Below, one piece after another: positions 50,471-59,028 of a DNA stretch of 64,000 nucleotides. Origin of the DNA: Gammaproteobacteria bacterium (GTDB lineage Bacteria > Pseudomonadota > Gammaproteobacteria > Pseudomonadales > Azotimanducaceae); NCBI GenBank assembly GCA_009840545.1, contig VXNM01000014.1, positions 183,197 through 247,196 of the forward strand. The letters run 5' to 3'. A program made the translations under genes and the position numbers. Under the pieces are notes generated by a model. That model made no database searches. It was not told where the DNA came from and saw only the letters and a program-made list of their open reading frames with translations. Within the stretch, counting starts at the first letter, position 1; the number at the start of each line of letters is the position of its first letter.

Positions 50471-51451
50471 TTGGACTGGCTGACAATCTACATGGTTGTT
50501 GGTTTTCTGCTTGCCGCGTACTCGGTAGTCGCCAATGATTCAATCCAGACGTTGGGGACGTTCCTCGCGTCCAACTCACATCGTCCGTGGTGGCTGCTTT
50601 GGATGTTTGCCAGCCTCATACTGCTAGGCGTCATCGCTTACAGTTGGTTCACGCTTGGCGGAGACCCAGCCTATGGACGATTGGAGAAATTCCCCGTTCC
50701 AGAAGGCGGCGTAACCTGGCTTCACGCGGTACCTCCATTGGCGCTTCTTGTTCTGACTCGCATGGGAGTACCAGTCAGCACGACATTTCTCATTCTCACT
50801 GTCTTTGCTGTTACCGGCGGCCAGACCAGCAATTTAGTGGCGATGCTTGTAAAGTCGGGTTCTGGCTACTTAGTCGCATTTGTTGCGACCATCGTACTGT
50901 TCTCGTTCGTGTTCCACCGACTGACTCGTTACTTTCACGATACCCGCGGTAAGAAAAACGGAGCGCTTTGGGTGGTCGGCCAGTGGGCGTCTACGGGATT
51001 TCTATGGAGTCAATGGCTCATTCAAGATCTAGCGAACATTTTCGTCTACCTTCCGCGTCAACTCTCCACACAATGGTTTGCGTTCGGAGTGATTTCACTG
51101 ATACTGATGCAGGGCTATATCTTCTACCGCTTCGGCGGAAAAATTCAGGAGATCGTTACAAGCAAGACAGACACAACCGACATTCGAGCCGCGACGATCA
51201 TCGATCTCATCTACGGAATCATTCTGCTCATCTTCAAGGAGTGGAGCAGCATGCCAATGAGTACTACTTGGGTGTTCTTGGGTGTACTTGCGGGTCGTGA
51301 AATTGCACTTTCTCGTTATCTCGTTGACGTACCAATCCGTGAAACACTGAAGAAGATCTTCTCCGACGCCATCAAGGCACTAAGCGGATTAGCAGTCAGT
51401 ATCGTCCTGGCCTTTGGCCTGCCATGGGTGTTTCATGCGTTCTTTGCGTGA
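50471..51451 (+). CDS. PiT-like integral membrane transporter
   Basis: Membrane protein of 326 residues with about eight hydrophobic segments. Start is TTG behind AAGAGGTAGTTGAG. Both halves carry a PiT-like signature: ANDSIQTLGTFLAS near the N-terminus and RMGVPVSTTFLIL in the first half, then SSMPMSTTWVFLGVLAGREI in the second, as in inorganic phosphate transporters where the inverted repeats hold GANDVANA and PxSTTH. The usual Asn-Asp-(Ala)-Asn and STTH residues are changed (ANDSIQ, STTW), and the protein is shorter than PitA (about 500). It may transport phosphate or sulfate with different specificity. Monocistronic; convergent with the phosphotriesterase gene. Confidence 0.78.
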   Translation: MDWLTIYMVVGFLLAAYSVVANDSIQTLGTFLASNSHRPWWLLWMFASLILLGVIAYSWFTLGGDPAYGRLEKFPVPEGGVTWLHAVPPLALLVLTRMGVPVSTTFLILTVFAVTGGQTSNLVAMLVKSGSGYLVAFVATIVLFSFVFHRLTRYFHDTRGKKNGALWVVGQWASTGFLWSQWLIQDLANIFVYLPRQLSTQWFAFGVISLILMQGYIFYRFGGKIQEIVTSKTDTTDIRAATIIDLIYGIILLIFKEWSSMPMSTTWVFLGVLAGREIALSRYLVDVPIRETLKKIFSDAIKALSGLAVSIVLAFGLPWVFHAFFA

Positions 51452-51513
51452 GGGATATAAGGCCAATACATTTCCCTTCCAACTCCGAACTTACACAACC
51501 AATAACCCGGACT

Positions 51514-52467
51514 CTATCCTTTGAAAAAGTGTCGGGGATTGTCCACGAAAAGTTTCTGAATCTGCCGGTCGGTGACACCCATCTCTTGAAGGTCGGGAAT
51601 TACGTGCCGGTGGATGTAGAGAAATTGATCCATGTTGGAACGCGTGAATTCATGCTCTTCTGGAATGGTTCCATCAGGCTGTTCTTTATGAAGATGCAAA
51701 CAAATGCAGTCATGTGATGGACACAACCGATCCACATATCCCATCTCGATGAGGCGATTGAGAGTCACCGTTCGCATGTAAGGGCTTACATACCGACCCG
51801 GATACCGATCCAGTCCCAAATAGCATCCTTGATCCAAAATCCATTGGAGGTATTCCGTATCGGTTGTGTCGTTTGAATGATCGATCTTGACGCGTGTCAA
51901 ATCGACACCTTCTTCCTTAAAAATCGCAATTTGTCGTCTAGCAACCTGATTGGTAGGATGTGAATGCACCATGATTGGCAGTCCGGTTTGGTTGTGTGCT
52001 CTTGAGACAGCTCGAGCCATCACCTCGAGTTCAGGAGTCACACCCTCGTAATCTGCCGCGCACTTCAAGATTCCGGCTTTGACATCGGTTCCTCTAAATC
52101 CCTCTTCTACATCACGAACAAATTCTCTAGCCATTTGATTCGCCGACACACCACGTAGGAATCCAGGGACACTCAACCACCATCCTGTTGTGTTGATGAT
52201 GTTGACCCCCGACCCCTCCGACACATCTCGTAGAAATTCCGGTTCCTTGCCAAGATCGTGCGTGGTGGCGTCCACCATGGTGTCTATGCCTATGTTCTTA
52301 GCCCTCTTGAGTGCCTCAATGGCTCGTTGAGTCCTGTTCTCAGGACCAAATAGATCCGGAAATGACTTAAAGATTCCTGGTCCACCCACCAGTACGTGCT
52401 CGTGCATGAGAGTGAATCCTAAGTCCTCTACTCCGACGGGTCCCGTTACGGAATTTACTGTTTCCAT
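51514..52467 (-). CDS. Phosphotriesterase-family metal hydrolase
   Basis: Amidohydrolase-superfamily enzyme of about 317 residues from ATG 52467 (CAGGTATATAC upstream). The binuclear metal site is seen as H-x-H in GFTLMHEHVLVGG, the bridging carboxylated Lys in KAGILKCAADYEG, His in IMVHSHPTNQ and KIDHSNDT, and the last Asp in RLCPSHDCICLH. These match phosphotriesterases and related lactonases. Whether it hydrolyses organophosphates, lactones or amides is unknown. It is the last gene of a minus-strand series behind the ankyrin gene (about 100 bases), and convergent with the PiT-like gene. A link to organophosphate use through that transporter is speculation. Confidence 0.9.
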   Translation of the reverse strand: METVNSVTGPVGVEDLGFTLMHEHVLVGGPGIFKSFPDLFGPENRTQRAIEALKRAKNIGIDTMVDATTHDLGKEPEFLRDVSEGSGVNIINTTGWWLSVPGFLRGVSANQMAREFVRDVEEGFRGTDVKAGILKCAADYEGVTPELEVMARAVSRAHNQTGLPIMVHSHPTNQVARRQIAIFKEEGVDLTRVKIDHSNDTTDTEYLQWILDQGCYLGLDRYPGRYVSPYMRTVTLNRLIEMGYVDRLCPSHDCICLHLHKEQPDGTIPEEHEFTRSNMDQFLYIHRHVIPDLQEMGVTDRQIQKLFVDNPRHFFKG

Positions 52468-52568
52468 GTATATACCTGCCAATCTTCAACCAATTTCAAA
52501 GGAATTCCAGCCGCGGGCTCGACAATTCATCGACGGACTGGATTCTCTTCCACCAAAACATACAGTGC

Positions 52569-53687
52569 TCATACTTGATCCTTGAAGTGTCGAGCTTCCT
52601 TACGGGCAATTTCAAACGCAGTCTTTCCCTTCTTGTTAGTCAATGAAACATTAGCCCCGCACTCGATTAACGCTTCCGCAGCATCGACCTTGCCTTCATA
52701 GGTAGCTCGATGCAGTGGCGATCGACCCTTGCCATCCTGTGTGTTCAAATCTGCTCCAGCCCGCGCCAATAGTCGAATCGACTCGGCCGAGTCTCTTTCT
52801 GCACCCCACTGAATAGCAGTTCGTTTTGAGCGATTCATGACATCCAAGGGAACATCGTTCCGAAGCAGTTCTTTGACACATTCCTCTGAATTGGCCCGAA
52901 CAGCCCAATGAAGAGGTGTCGATCCGAACGAATCGGCACGAGAAGCAGCCTCCGAATCAGTACTCAGAATTGAGTTCAGACGATCAACGTCGTTGCGCGC
53001 ACAAGCCGAGAAAATGTCGTACTCTGCTCCAGCTTCGAGGAATATATGCGTCGTTTTTCGTTTACCAGCAGTGCGATAGTTATCCTCAGACCAGTGACTT
53101 GGAGCAACGGATTCCTGAAGTACGGTCGATCCGCGTTCTCCATTACCTTCAATCTGCAATTCCAAATATTCCGCAGCACCATATTGAAGACATAATGAAG
53201 CAAATTCTGGATATCCTCCCCAAGCAGCCCAGTAGAGCAACGACAAATTGCTTGGCCATCCAGTATGCGGTTTCTGCACGCTGACTGTTCTTGCATCGCA
53301 CATTCCAGATTCGAAAAGCACCCGGACGGAATCGACAGCACCTCCATGAGCTGCGTCGTGCAACTCATTGAATTCCCAAGGGTCAAAATTCAACACCATT
53401 CCTTTGTCGATTAGTAGCTTCACGGCAGGTCCTCCACCTGGAAAACCGAGTACTAGTCCAAGCAATCTTGACCCAATTCGGTCAAGTACCTTGGGGTTCG
53501 AGTCGAGAACGCGCTGCATGGCGTCGATATCAGTCTGGCAATTTCCGTCCCATTTCTTGGGACGATGTCCCAACGTCGCAACTATGAAATCAACTTCGTC
53601 CAAAGTGAGTTGAATCCGCTCTTTATTGCGAGCGAACCAGTGACCTTGAAACAGGTGCGCCGCGAAAGGGAGCTGGTTCGGGTGCAC
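52569..53687 (-). CDS. Ankyrin-repeat protein
   Basis: A 372-residue protein with a unique N-terminal part of about 110 residues (LDEVDFIVATLGHRPKKW and LDSNPKVLDRIGSRLLG) followed by at least five ankyrin repeats. Units are NELHDAAHGGAVDSVRVLFE, LLYWAAWGGYPEFASLCLQ, TPLHWAVRANSEECVKELL, TAIQWGAERDSAESIRLLA and SPLHRATYEGKVDAAEALIE. No signal peptide. Start is GTG, overlapping the stop of the EthD-domain gene by one base, so it is translationally coupled to it. Ankyrin proteins bind other proteins; here it may bind an enzyme of this operon. Expansion of ankyrin genes is common in host-associated bacteria, but one gene proves little. Confidence 0.88.
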   Translation of the reverse strand: MHPNQLPFAAHLFQGHWFARNKERIQLTLDEVDFIVATLGHRPKKWDGNCQTDIDAMQRVLDSNPKVLDRIGSRLLGLVLGFPGGGPAVKLLIDKGMVLNFDPWEFNELHDAAHGGAVDSVRVLFESGMCDARTVSVQKPHTGWPSNLSLLYWAAWGGYPEFASLCLQYGAAEYLELQIEGNGERGSTVLQESVAPSHWSEDNYRTAGKRKTTHIFLEAGAEYDIFSACARNDVDRLNSILSTDSEAASRADSFGSTPLHWAVRANSEECVKELLRNDVPLDVMNRSKRTAIQWGAERDSAESIRLLARAGADLNTQDGKGRSPLHRATYEGKVDAAEALIECGANVSLTNKKGKTAFEIARKEARHFKDQV

Positions 53688-54412
53688 TAAGGAATTCCAA
53701 CCATTTCTGTGTCGCCTTGCATTACATGCATGGCAGAGCCGTCAATCCATCGTTCCATACCGTCAGGTTTGATGTTCGTTTGAAAGTCTCGCGCCCCTTC
53801 TTCATTTTCAAAATACAGTTCCGCCATACCACAGTACGGAGATTCGGTGGGATAGAAACTGTGGTTGACAATGTAGCGAAATCCTCCTGCACGGTCCAAG
53901 TGTGAGTCTACGTTTGGAACATGTACATTGAGCCAGTGTGCAAAGAACTCGTCGAAGTCCGTGCCGGGTTTTGCAGCAACAAGATAGTTCAACCTGAAGA
54001 AACCTGAGCGTGTTGTGGGAAATGGTTCGTTTAAAGTCAGTGGATCCACGGATAGATTGTCTTTGCCTTCCCTGACGATGTATTCCTTAAGTGCCCAATT
54101 CCGGTACGGTTCAGCTTTTTCTTGAAAGGTGTCCGATGGGGGATCTCCGGCGGGGTGTTTCATGGGAGGATGCGGATCGCTAAACCACAATTGCGCGAGT
54201 CCATCCCATACTGGCCTTTCCGTGGGTTCCGAGGCAAAAAGCTGAGCAATATACCGATTTGCGCCGGTACGTCCCTCGCGTGAAGCCTTCGTATTTGACT
54301 CGATCACCGCCGGCATGTGATTCTTGAACCAGTGCATGATGAGTTCGTCGCGGGAAACGTTTGCGCGGCGACGAATGAGGTAGATCATCTTGGCAAACTT
54401 CGATTCTTGCAT
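53687..54412 (-). CDS. EthD-domain protein (two dimeric alpha-beta barrel halves)
   Basis: About 241 residues from ATG 54412 behind CGGGAGAAGACCA; the frame is open 21 codons further. Two ferredoxin-like EthD halves are visible: FAKMIYLIRRRANVSRDEL with MHWFKNHMPAVIE, and FFRLNYLVAAKPGTDFDEFF with HWLNVHVPNVDS. The conserved HWxxxHxP-type motif thus occurs twice. EthD proteins accompany cytochrome P450 ethers or ring-degradation enzymes, and some are reductases; the biochemical role is unclear. It is coupled to the ankyrin gene and preceded by a Gfo/Idh/MocA gene 143 bases upstream on the same strand. Confidence 0.85.
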   Translation of the reverse strand: MQESKFAKMIYLIRRRANVSRDELIMHWFKNHMPAVIESNTKASREGRTGANRYIAQLFASEPTERPVWDGLAQLWFSDPHPPMKHPAGDPPSDTFQEKAEPYRNWALKEYIVREGKDNLSVDPLTLNEPFPTTRSGFFRLNYLVAAKPGTDFDEFFAHWLNVHVPNVDSHLDRAGGFRYIVNHSFYPTESPYCGMAELYFENEEGARDFQTNIKPDGMERWIDGSAMHVMQGDTEMVGIP

Positions 54413-54555
54413 TGGTCTTCTCCCGAATTTACCCTGCCAAGTTTTTAGGCATTGTCGAATAACGGCACGTTTCACCTAGTTCTATTGGGCAGATCATAAT
54501 CTGAAAGCTACAGCTGCCCTGTTTAACAGTGTGAATTGCTTCTGGCTCACAGAGA

Positions 54556-55512
54556 TCAAGACTCGAGAGATCGATATGCTGCAGTGCTCAATCGTGCGAC
54601 TTCGACAGCAAAATCTGGATATTCCTTCTTTCTCTTCGGAGCTCGAACTGTGGAGAAAAATGCCGCGTCAGGGGTTGAGTGTTGAATTCTTTCGGGAATA
54701 TTGACAGGCTCTCCATCCAAAGTGAAAGAACGTACACGCCAGCCGCGCAACTGAAGATTCAAGATTCCCTTCTCACCCACAATTGTCAGCTGTTCGTCAT
54801 GCGATGCTGCGTTGCCGATGGTTGTGAATGTGCCGATTGCACCGTTCTTGAATTTCACTTGTACACCCATGTTTAGATCGACTCTTTGCTTGGCCGTGTC
54901 CGCTGAGGCGGATGCGCTTCGAACCATGAGATTTGTCACCCAAAGCGTTGAAGCCACTAGGTGGCTCCCGGTATCCATGAACATGCCACCACCCGATTGC
55001 ACTGGGTCCATTCGCCAGCCACCCAGGCCCGTCCAATCCTGAGTTACGTAACCAACTACGCCTCGTATGGCTCCCAATTTACCTTTTGAGATGAGTTCGC
55101 GAGCGTAGACGTACTCGCGCATCCAATGACGCTGATAAGCGACAAACAGCGCCAATCCCTTCTCCTTAGCAAGCTTTATCAACGTATTTGCATGTGCCAC
55201 CGTCGTAACCATGGGTTTCTCGATGAGTACATGACGCCCGTCTTGAAGAAATGTCTTCACCTGTGCGAAGTGTTGATCGTGCGGAGTACTGACAATCACT
55301 ATGTCAGAAGGAGTTTCTTGTATTGCCTTTCGCCAATCTTTGAGACTTACTGCCTCGTACCCCAGTCTCTCCTGTGCCGCAGACATCGCTTGCTCATTGG
55401 GATCGACAATCGAGACCACGTCAACGAACCTGTCGCGAAGAATTCGAGGAATGTGAGCACCCCTCATGTTTCCGCCGGCTCCGACCAAAACTGCTGTTAG
55501 TCGTTTCTTTCC
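54556..55512 (-). CDS. Gfo/Idh/MocA family NAD(P) oxidoreductase
   Basis: Oxidoreductase of about 318 residues from ATG 55512. Rossmann motif VLVGAGGNMRGAHIPRILRD, then IVIVSTPHDQHFAQVKTFL and the family signature VLIEKPMVTTVAHANTLI with the conserved Lys in EKP. The C-terminal alpha-beta domain has WRMDPVQSGGGMFMDTGSHL, which carries the usual catalytic Asp-x-x-x-His. Such enzymes oxidise or reduce sugars, inositols or related compounds. It heads the minus-strand series to the EthD, ankyrin and phosphotriesterase genes and is divergent from selO. There is no close sugar transporter to suggest a substrate. Confidence 0.92.
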   Translation of the reverse strand, partial: GKKRLTAVLVGAGGNMRGAHIPRILRDRFVDVVSIVDPNEQAMSAAQERLGYEAVSLKDWRKAIQETPSDIVIVSTPHDQHFAQVKTFLQDGRHVLIEKPMVTTVAHANTLIKLAKEKGLALFVAYQRHWMREYVYARELISKGKLGAIRGVVGYVTQDWTGLGGWRMDPVQSGGGMFMDTGSHLVASTLWVTNLMVRSASASADTAKQRVDLNMGVQVKFKNGAIGTFTTIGNAASHDEQLTIVGEKGILNLQLRGWRVRSFTLDGEPVNIPERIQHSTPDAAFFSTVRAPKRKKEYPDFAVEVARLSTAAYRSLES

Positions 55513-55635
55513 CATTTCAACCACCAAATTGAGAGAGTCAGGTTTCAACAGTCTATTCAAACCGTGCACAAATTAGTTCTTTGTGGAAAATAGTTCCATC
55601 TAAAAATGGAATTTCCCTAGAGCGGAATAGCGCTG

Positions 55636-57219
55636 GTGCTCGCAAACTTGCAGTTTGACAATCGCTTTGTGGAAGGTCTTCCAGGGGACCCGGAACATCG
55701 CAACTACGTCCGAAACGTCGCCAATTCTTGCTATTCGATTGTCGAACCTCGAACCGTCTCAAATCCCACGCTCGTCGCATACTCAGAGCCGCTAGCCGAA
55801 GTCCTTGGATTCTCTCCGAGTGACTGTGATAGTTCAGAGTTCACTCAGATCTTCGCAGGCAACAAGAAAGTAAGTGGCATGGCACCTTTTGCGATGTGCT
55901 ATGGCGGGCATCAATTCGGCAATTGGGCAGGACAACTAGGCGACGGAAGAGCCATAACACTAGGTGAAATCGTTGGCGTGGACGGCCAACACTACTCCCT
56001 TCAACTCAAGGGAGCTGGATTAACTCCTTACTCGAGAACTGCCGACGGATTGGCGGTATTGCGATCATCGCTGCGCGAATTTGTCTGTAGCGAAGCGATG
56101 CATCATCTAGGCGTCCCTACCACGCGGGCATTGTCACTCGTACTGACAGGCGACTCCGTCATTCGAGACATTCTCTACGACGGCCACCCAGCACCTGAAC
56201 TCGGCGCAATTGTGTGTCGTATAGCACCAACATTTGTACGATTCGGAAATTTCGAGATTTTCGCAGCTCAACGTAATTTCGAAGTAATGAGGCAGTTGAT
56301 CGATCATACGATCAAGTTCGATTTCCCCAATCTTGAGATGGATGGAGTGCCAGAATCGTACATTCGCTGGTTTGACTGCATCGTAAATCGAACAGCATTC
56401 CTGATGGCTGAATGGACTCGTGTGGGATTCGTCCATGGAGTCATGAACACCGACAACATGTCGATCACTGGACTTACCATCGACTATGGACCATACGGTT
56501 GGCTCGAAGGCTTTGATCCGAATTGGACTCCCAATACAACTGATGCTGGGACTCGTCGCTATCGATTCGGACAACAACCAGCGATTGCACAGTGGAATCT
56601 ACTTCAGCTTGCAAACGCTATTGCCCCCGTTTTGGGCGAAGTCAAACCTCTTGAAGAAGCCTTGAATCGGTACACTGGATTGTTCGACAAGTACTACATG
56701 GAAGGCATGGCCCGAAAACTGGGCGTGCGTGAACTTACGCCAAGAGACTCGGACTTGCTTCGAGAAATGAACAATGTTCTCACTTGCACTGAGACTGATA
56801 TGACTCTCTTCTTCCGTTACCTTGCAGACGTCGACATCGAGTCTGCAGCGAAAGGATCTGAAACGCTCAGTTCAATTAGGAATGCTTTTTATTCGCCTAC
56901 CGAGGTAGTTGGAGAGACCGCAAACCGAATTGAAAATTGGCTGTGCGAATACTCGAAGCGAGTTCGTTCGGAGTCGTCCGACCCGAAATGGAGAATCGAT
57001 CGGATGAACCAGGCCAATCCTTTATACGTTCCGAGAAACTACCTTGCACAACTCGCCATCGATGCTTCAGATAAAGGCGACTACTCTTTCCTTCGCGAAT
57101 GGATGGATGTATTGAAGAATCCTTACACCTACCAAGCTGGCAAAGACCGTTTTCTCGAAAAACGACCCGAATGGGCAAGAACACGAGTAGGCTGTTCCAT
57201 GCTTTCCTGCAGCTCCTAA
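55636..57219 (+). CDS. selO: SelO family protein adenylyltransferase (YdiU)
   Basis: Pseudokinase-fold enzyme that transfers AMP to Ser, Thr or Tyr of proteins, involved in redox homeostasis. At 527 residues it is slightly long. It shows FAMCYGGHQFGNWAGQLGDG, LQLKGAGLTPYSRTADGLAV, LREFVCSEAMHHLGVPTTRA, FVHGVMNTDNMSITGLTIDY with the metal-binding Asn and Asp, and the C-terminal WARTRVGCSMLSCSS. Eukaryotic members have selenocysteine in the last motif; here it is Cys followed by SS, as in E. coli. Start is GTG 55636, matching the normal N-terminus. It is followed by the Rieske gene after 13 bases, probably in one operon. Confidence 0.95.
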   Translation: MLANLQFDNRFVEGLPGDPEHRNYVRNVANSCYSIVEPRTVSNPTLVAYSEPLAEVLGFSPSDCDSSEFTQIFAGNKKVSGMAPFAMCYGGHQFGNWAGQLGDGRAITLGEIVGVDGQHYSLQLKGAGLTPYSRTADGLAVLRSSLREFVCSEAMHHLGVPTTRALSLVLTGDSVIRDILYDGHPAPELGAIVCRIAPTFVRFGNFEIFAAQRNFEVMRQLIDHTIKFDFPNLEMDGVPESYIRWFDCIVNRTAFLMAEWTRVGFVHGVMNTDNMSITGLTIDYGPYGWLEGFDPNWTPNTTDAGTRRYRFGQQPAIAQWNLLQLANAIAPVLGEVKPLEEALNRYTGLFDKYYMEGMARKLGVRELTPRDSDLLREMNNVLTCTETDMTLFFRYLADVDIESAAKGSETLSSIRNAFYSPTEVVGETANRIENWLCEYSKRVRSESSDPKWRIDRMNQANPLYVPRNYLAQLAIDASDKGDYSFLREWMDVLKNPYTYQAGKDRFLEKRPEWARTRVGCSMLSCSS

Positions 57220-57232
57220 TAATTTCAGGACG

Positions 57233-58870
57233 ATGAAGACACTAAATCCAGCAGTAACCGAAGCCAAAGAACAATCGTCCAAGGCTCGACCTGCACAGTG
57301 GGTCAACGTCTGCTCAACGAAAGACGTGCCTGAAGGGACGACCAAGGTGTGCCGTCGCGAGGGCAAGCAACTTGCGATCTTCGCACTTTCAGATGGCTAC
57401 CTTGCGTGCAATAACCGATGTCCGCACCAAGGCTACCCCTTAAGTGAGGGTTGCATGACTGAGGACGGCATCCTGACATGCAACTGGCACAACTGGAAGT
57501 TCGATCTGAAATCCAATGGGAAAAACCTCAAAGGAAGCGAATCCGTTCGGACCTATCCATTAGAAGTACGAGGCGGCGATATCTGGATTGATGTTCAAGA
57601 TCCGCCGTTCGAAGAGCAATACTCAAGCCTCGTAGGCTGTCTAGAAAAGTCAGTTCGCGACAACAGCTACGACCACATCGCCAGAGAACTTAGTCGTCTG
57701 CAATTACTAGGAGCGGATTTGACCGATCTTGTGGCCAAAGCAATCGAATGGACGTTTGACCGTCTCGAGTACGGTTGGACTCACGCATACGCAGGTGCAG
57801 CAGATTGGCTGACTTTGTTTGATGCACACATGGGAGACCCAGAAAAGCAACTCATATGCATCTTGGAAGCTGTAGGCCACATGGCAGACGACACGCTCCG
57901 CAGACCACGCTATCCCTACACGACAAATTTTCGACCGTACTCATCCGTTGAGTTCTTAGACGCAATTGAACAAGAAGACGAAGACAAGGCAGTTTCACTT
58001 CTGCCGGGTGCCCTGGATCAAGGTCTGCACTACCCTGATCTTGAAGAGGATCTGTCCTCAGCTGCTCTTGCCCATTACAACGACTTTGGACATGCTCTCA
58101 TCTATGTTGCGAAAGCCGGACAACTAATTGCTCGACTCGGCGAACAAAGCGAGATGCCCATATTGCTTGCATTGACGCGAAGCCTGGTCTATACGACTCG
58201 CGAAGACCAAATCCCTCAATTCCGGCACTACTCTATAGTGCTCAATAAATGGGAAGCTTGTGGGAACGAAACAACGGCTCGCTGGCAGGACTTCAGAGAT
58301 CTTTCCATAAATCAATCTTTAGAAAAAACTGAGTCGAGTCGCTCAAACGATCCGACAGTCATCTATGAAGCGTTACTTGCAGCAAACGCTAACAACATGC
58401 TTCACTTTGACCTGGGCTTTCAAGATTCCACTACGAACAACATCGATGACAACGTTGGTTGGCTGAGTTTCACTCACACATTGACGTTTGCCAATGCCGT
58501 GCGTTCTCAATGCGAGAAGTTTCCTCAGCTGTGGCCGTCAGCATTACTTCAAATGGCTTGTTTCTTGGGACGAAACAAGCCTTACGTCGATCTCAATTCT
58601 CCACAGGAGAACTGGAGTGTTTCTAGTCCGCAAGCCTTTTATCAGGACGCACTAGAGATTCTCTTCGACCATGGAAAAGAGGAGTTCATAGTTTCCGTAC
58701 ATTTGCTTAAGACTCTTCTGGCCGCACGAACCGAGTCGTTGCACGCAGATGTAGAGACTAGGCATTTAGTAACTGCTGCTATGAATCGATTTCTGGGTTC
58801 ACCCATGAAGCGCAAACATGTGCTCCGAACCGTCAGACAAGCACGACAAACAGCAAAGCTGGACCTTTAA
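57233..58870 (+). CDS. Rieske [2Fe-2S] protein with large C-terminal domain of unknown function
   Basis: A 545-residue protein. The Rieske ferredoxin domain spans about residues 20-125: Cys63-x-His65 in NNRCPHQGYPLSEG and Cys83-x-x-His86 in CNWHNWKFDL give all four cluster ligands at the standard spacing. Residues 126-545 form a helical domain that I do not recognise: LGADLTDLVAKAIEWTFDRL, KQLICILEAVGHMADDTLRR, AHYNDFGHALIYVAKAGQLI and HTLTFANAVRSQCEKFP. It lacks the iron-binding motif of ring-hydroxylating oxygenases. Some His-rich helical positions recall questin-oxidase-like enzymes, but that is weak. It follows selO by 13 bases (TTTCAGGACG before ATG), suggesting a shared redox role. Confidence 0.85.
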   Translation: MKTLNPAVTEAKEQSSKARPAQWVNVCSTKDVPEGTTKVCRREGKQLAIFALSDGYLACNNRCPHQGYPLSEGCMTEDGILTCNWHNWKFDLKSNGKNLKGSESVRTYPLEVRGGDIWIDVQDPPFEEQYSSLVGCLEKSVRDNSYDHIARELSRLQLLGADLTDLVAKAIEWTFDRLEYGWTHAYAGAADWLTLFDAHMGDPEKQLICILEAVGHMADDTLRRPRYPYTTNFRPYSSVEFLDAIEQEDEDKAVSLLPGALDQGLHYPDLEEDLSSAALAHYNDFGHALIYVAKAGQLIARLGEQSEMPILLALTRSLVYTTREDQIPQFRHYSIVLNKWEACGNETTARWQDFRDLSINQSLEKTESSRSNDPTVIYEALLAANANNMLHFDLGFQDSTTNNIDDNVGWLSFTHTLTFANAVRSQCEKFPQLWPSALLQMACFLGRNKPYVDLNSPQENWSVSSPQAFYQDALEILFDHGKEEFIVSVHLLKTLLAARTESLHADVETRHLVTAAMNRFLGSPMKRKHVLRTVRQARQTAKLDL

Positions 58871-59028
58871 CTAGAAATCTCGGATGTTCCCGACACCTGT
58901 TCAGCGACGAAAGTGTTCATGGGTGCAAGTATCGAACTTCATTCACCGTTCATAGTTCGACTCATTCGTTGAAGAAAGCCTTTGATTTATCATTGTTAGG
59001 TGTCGCTAACAAGTGGTGAGATAGCACA

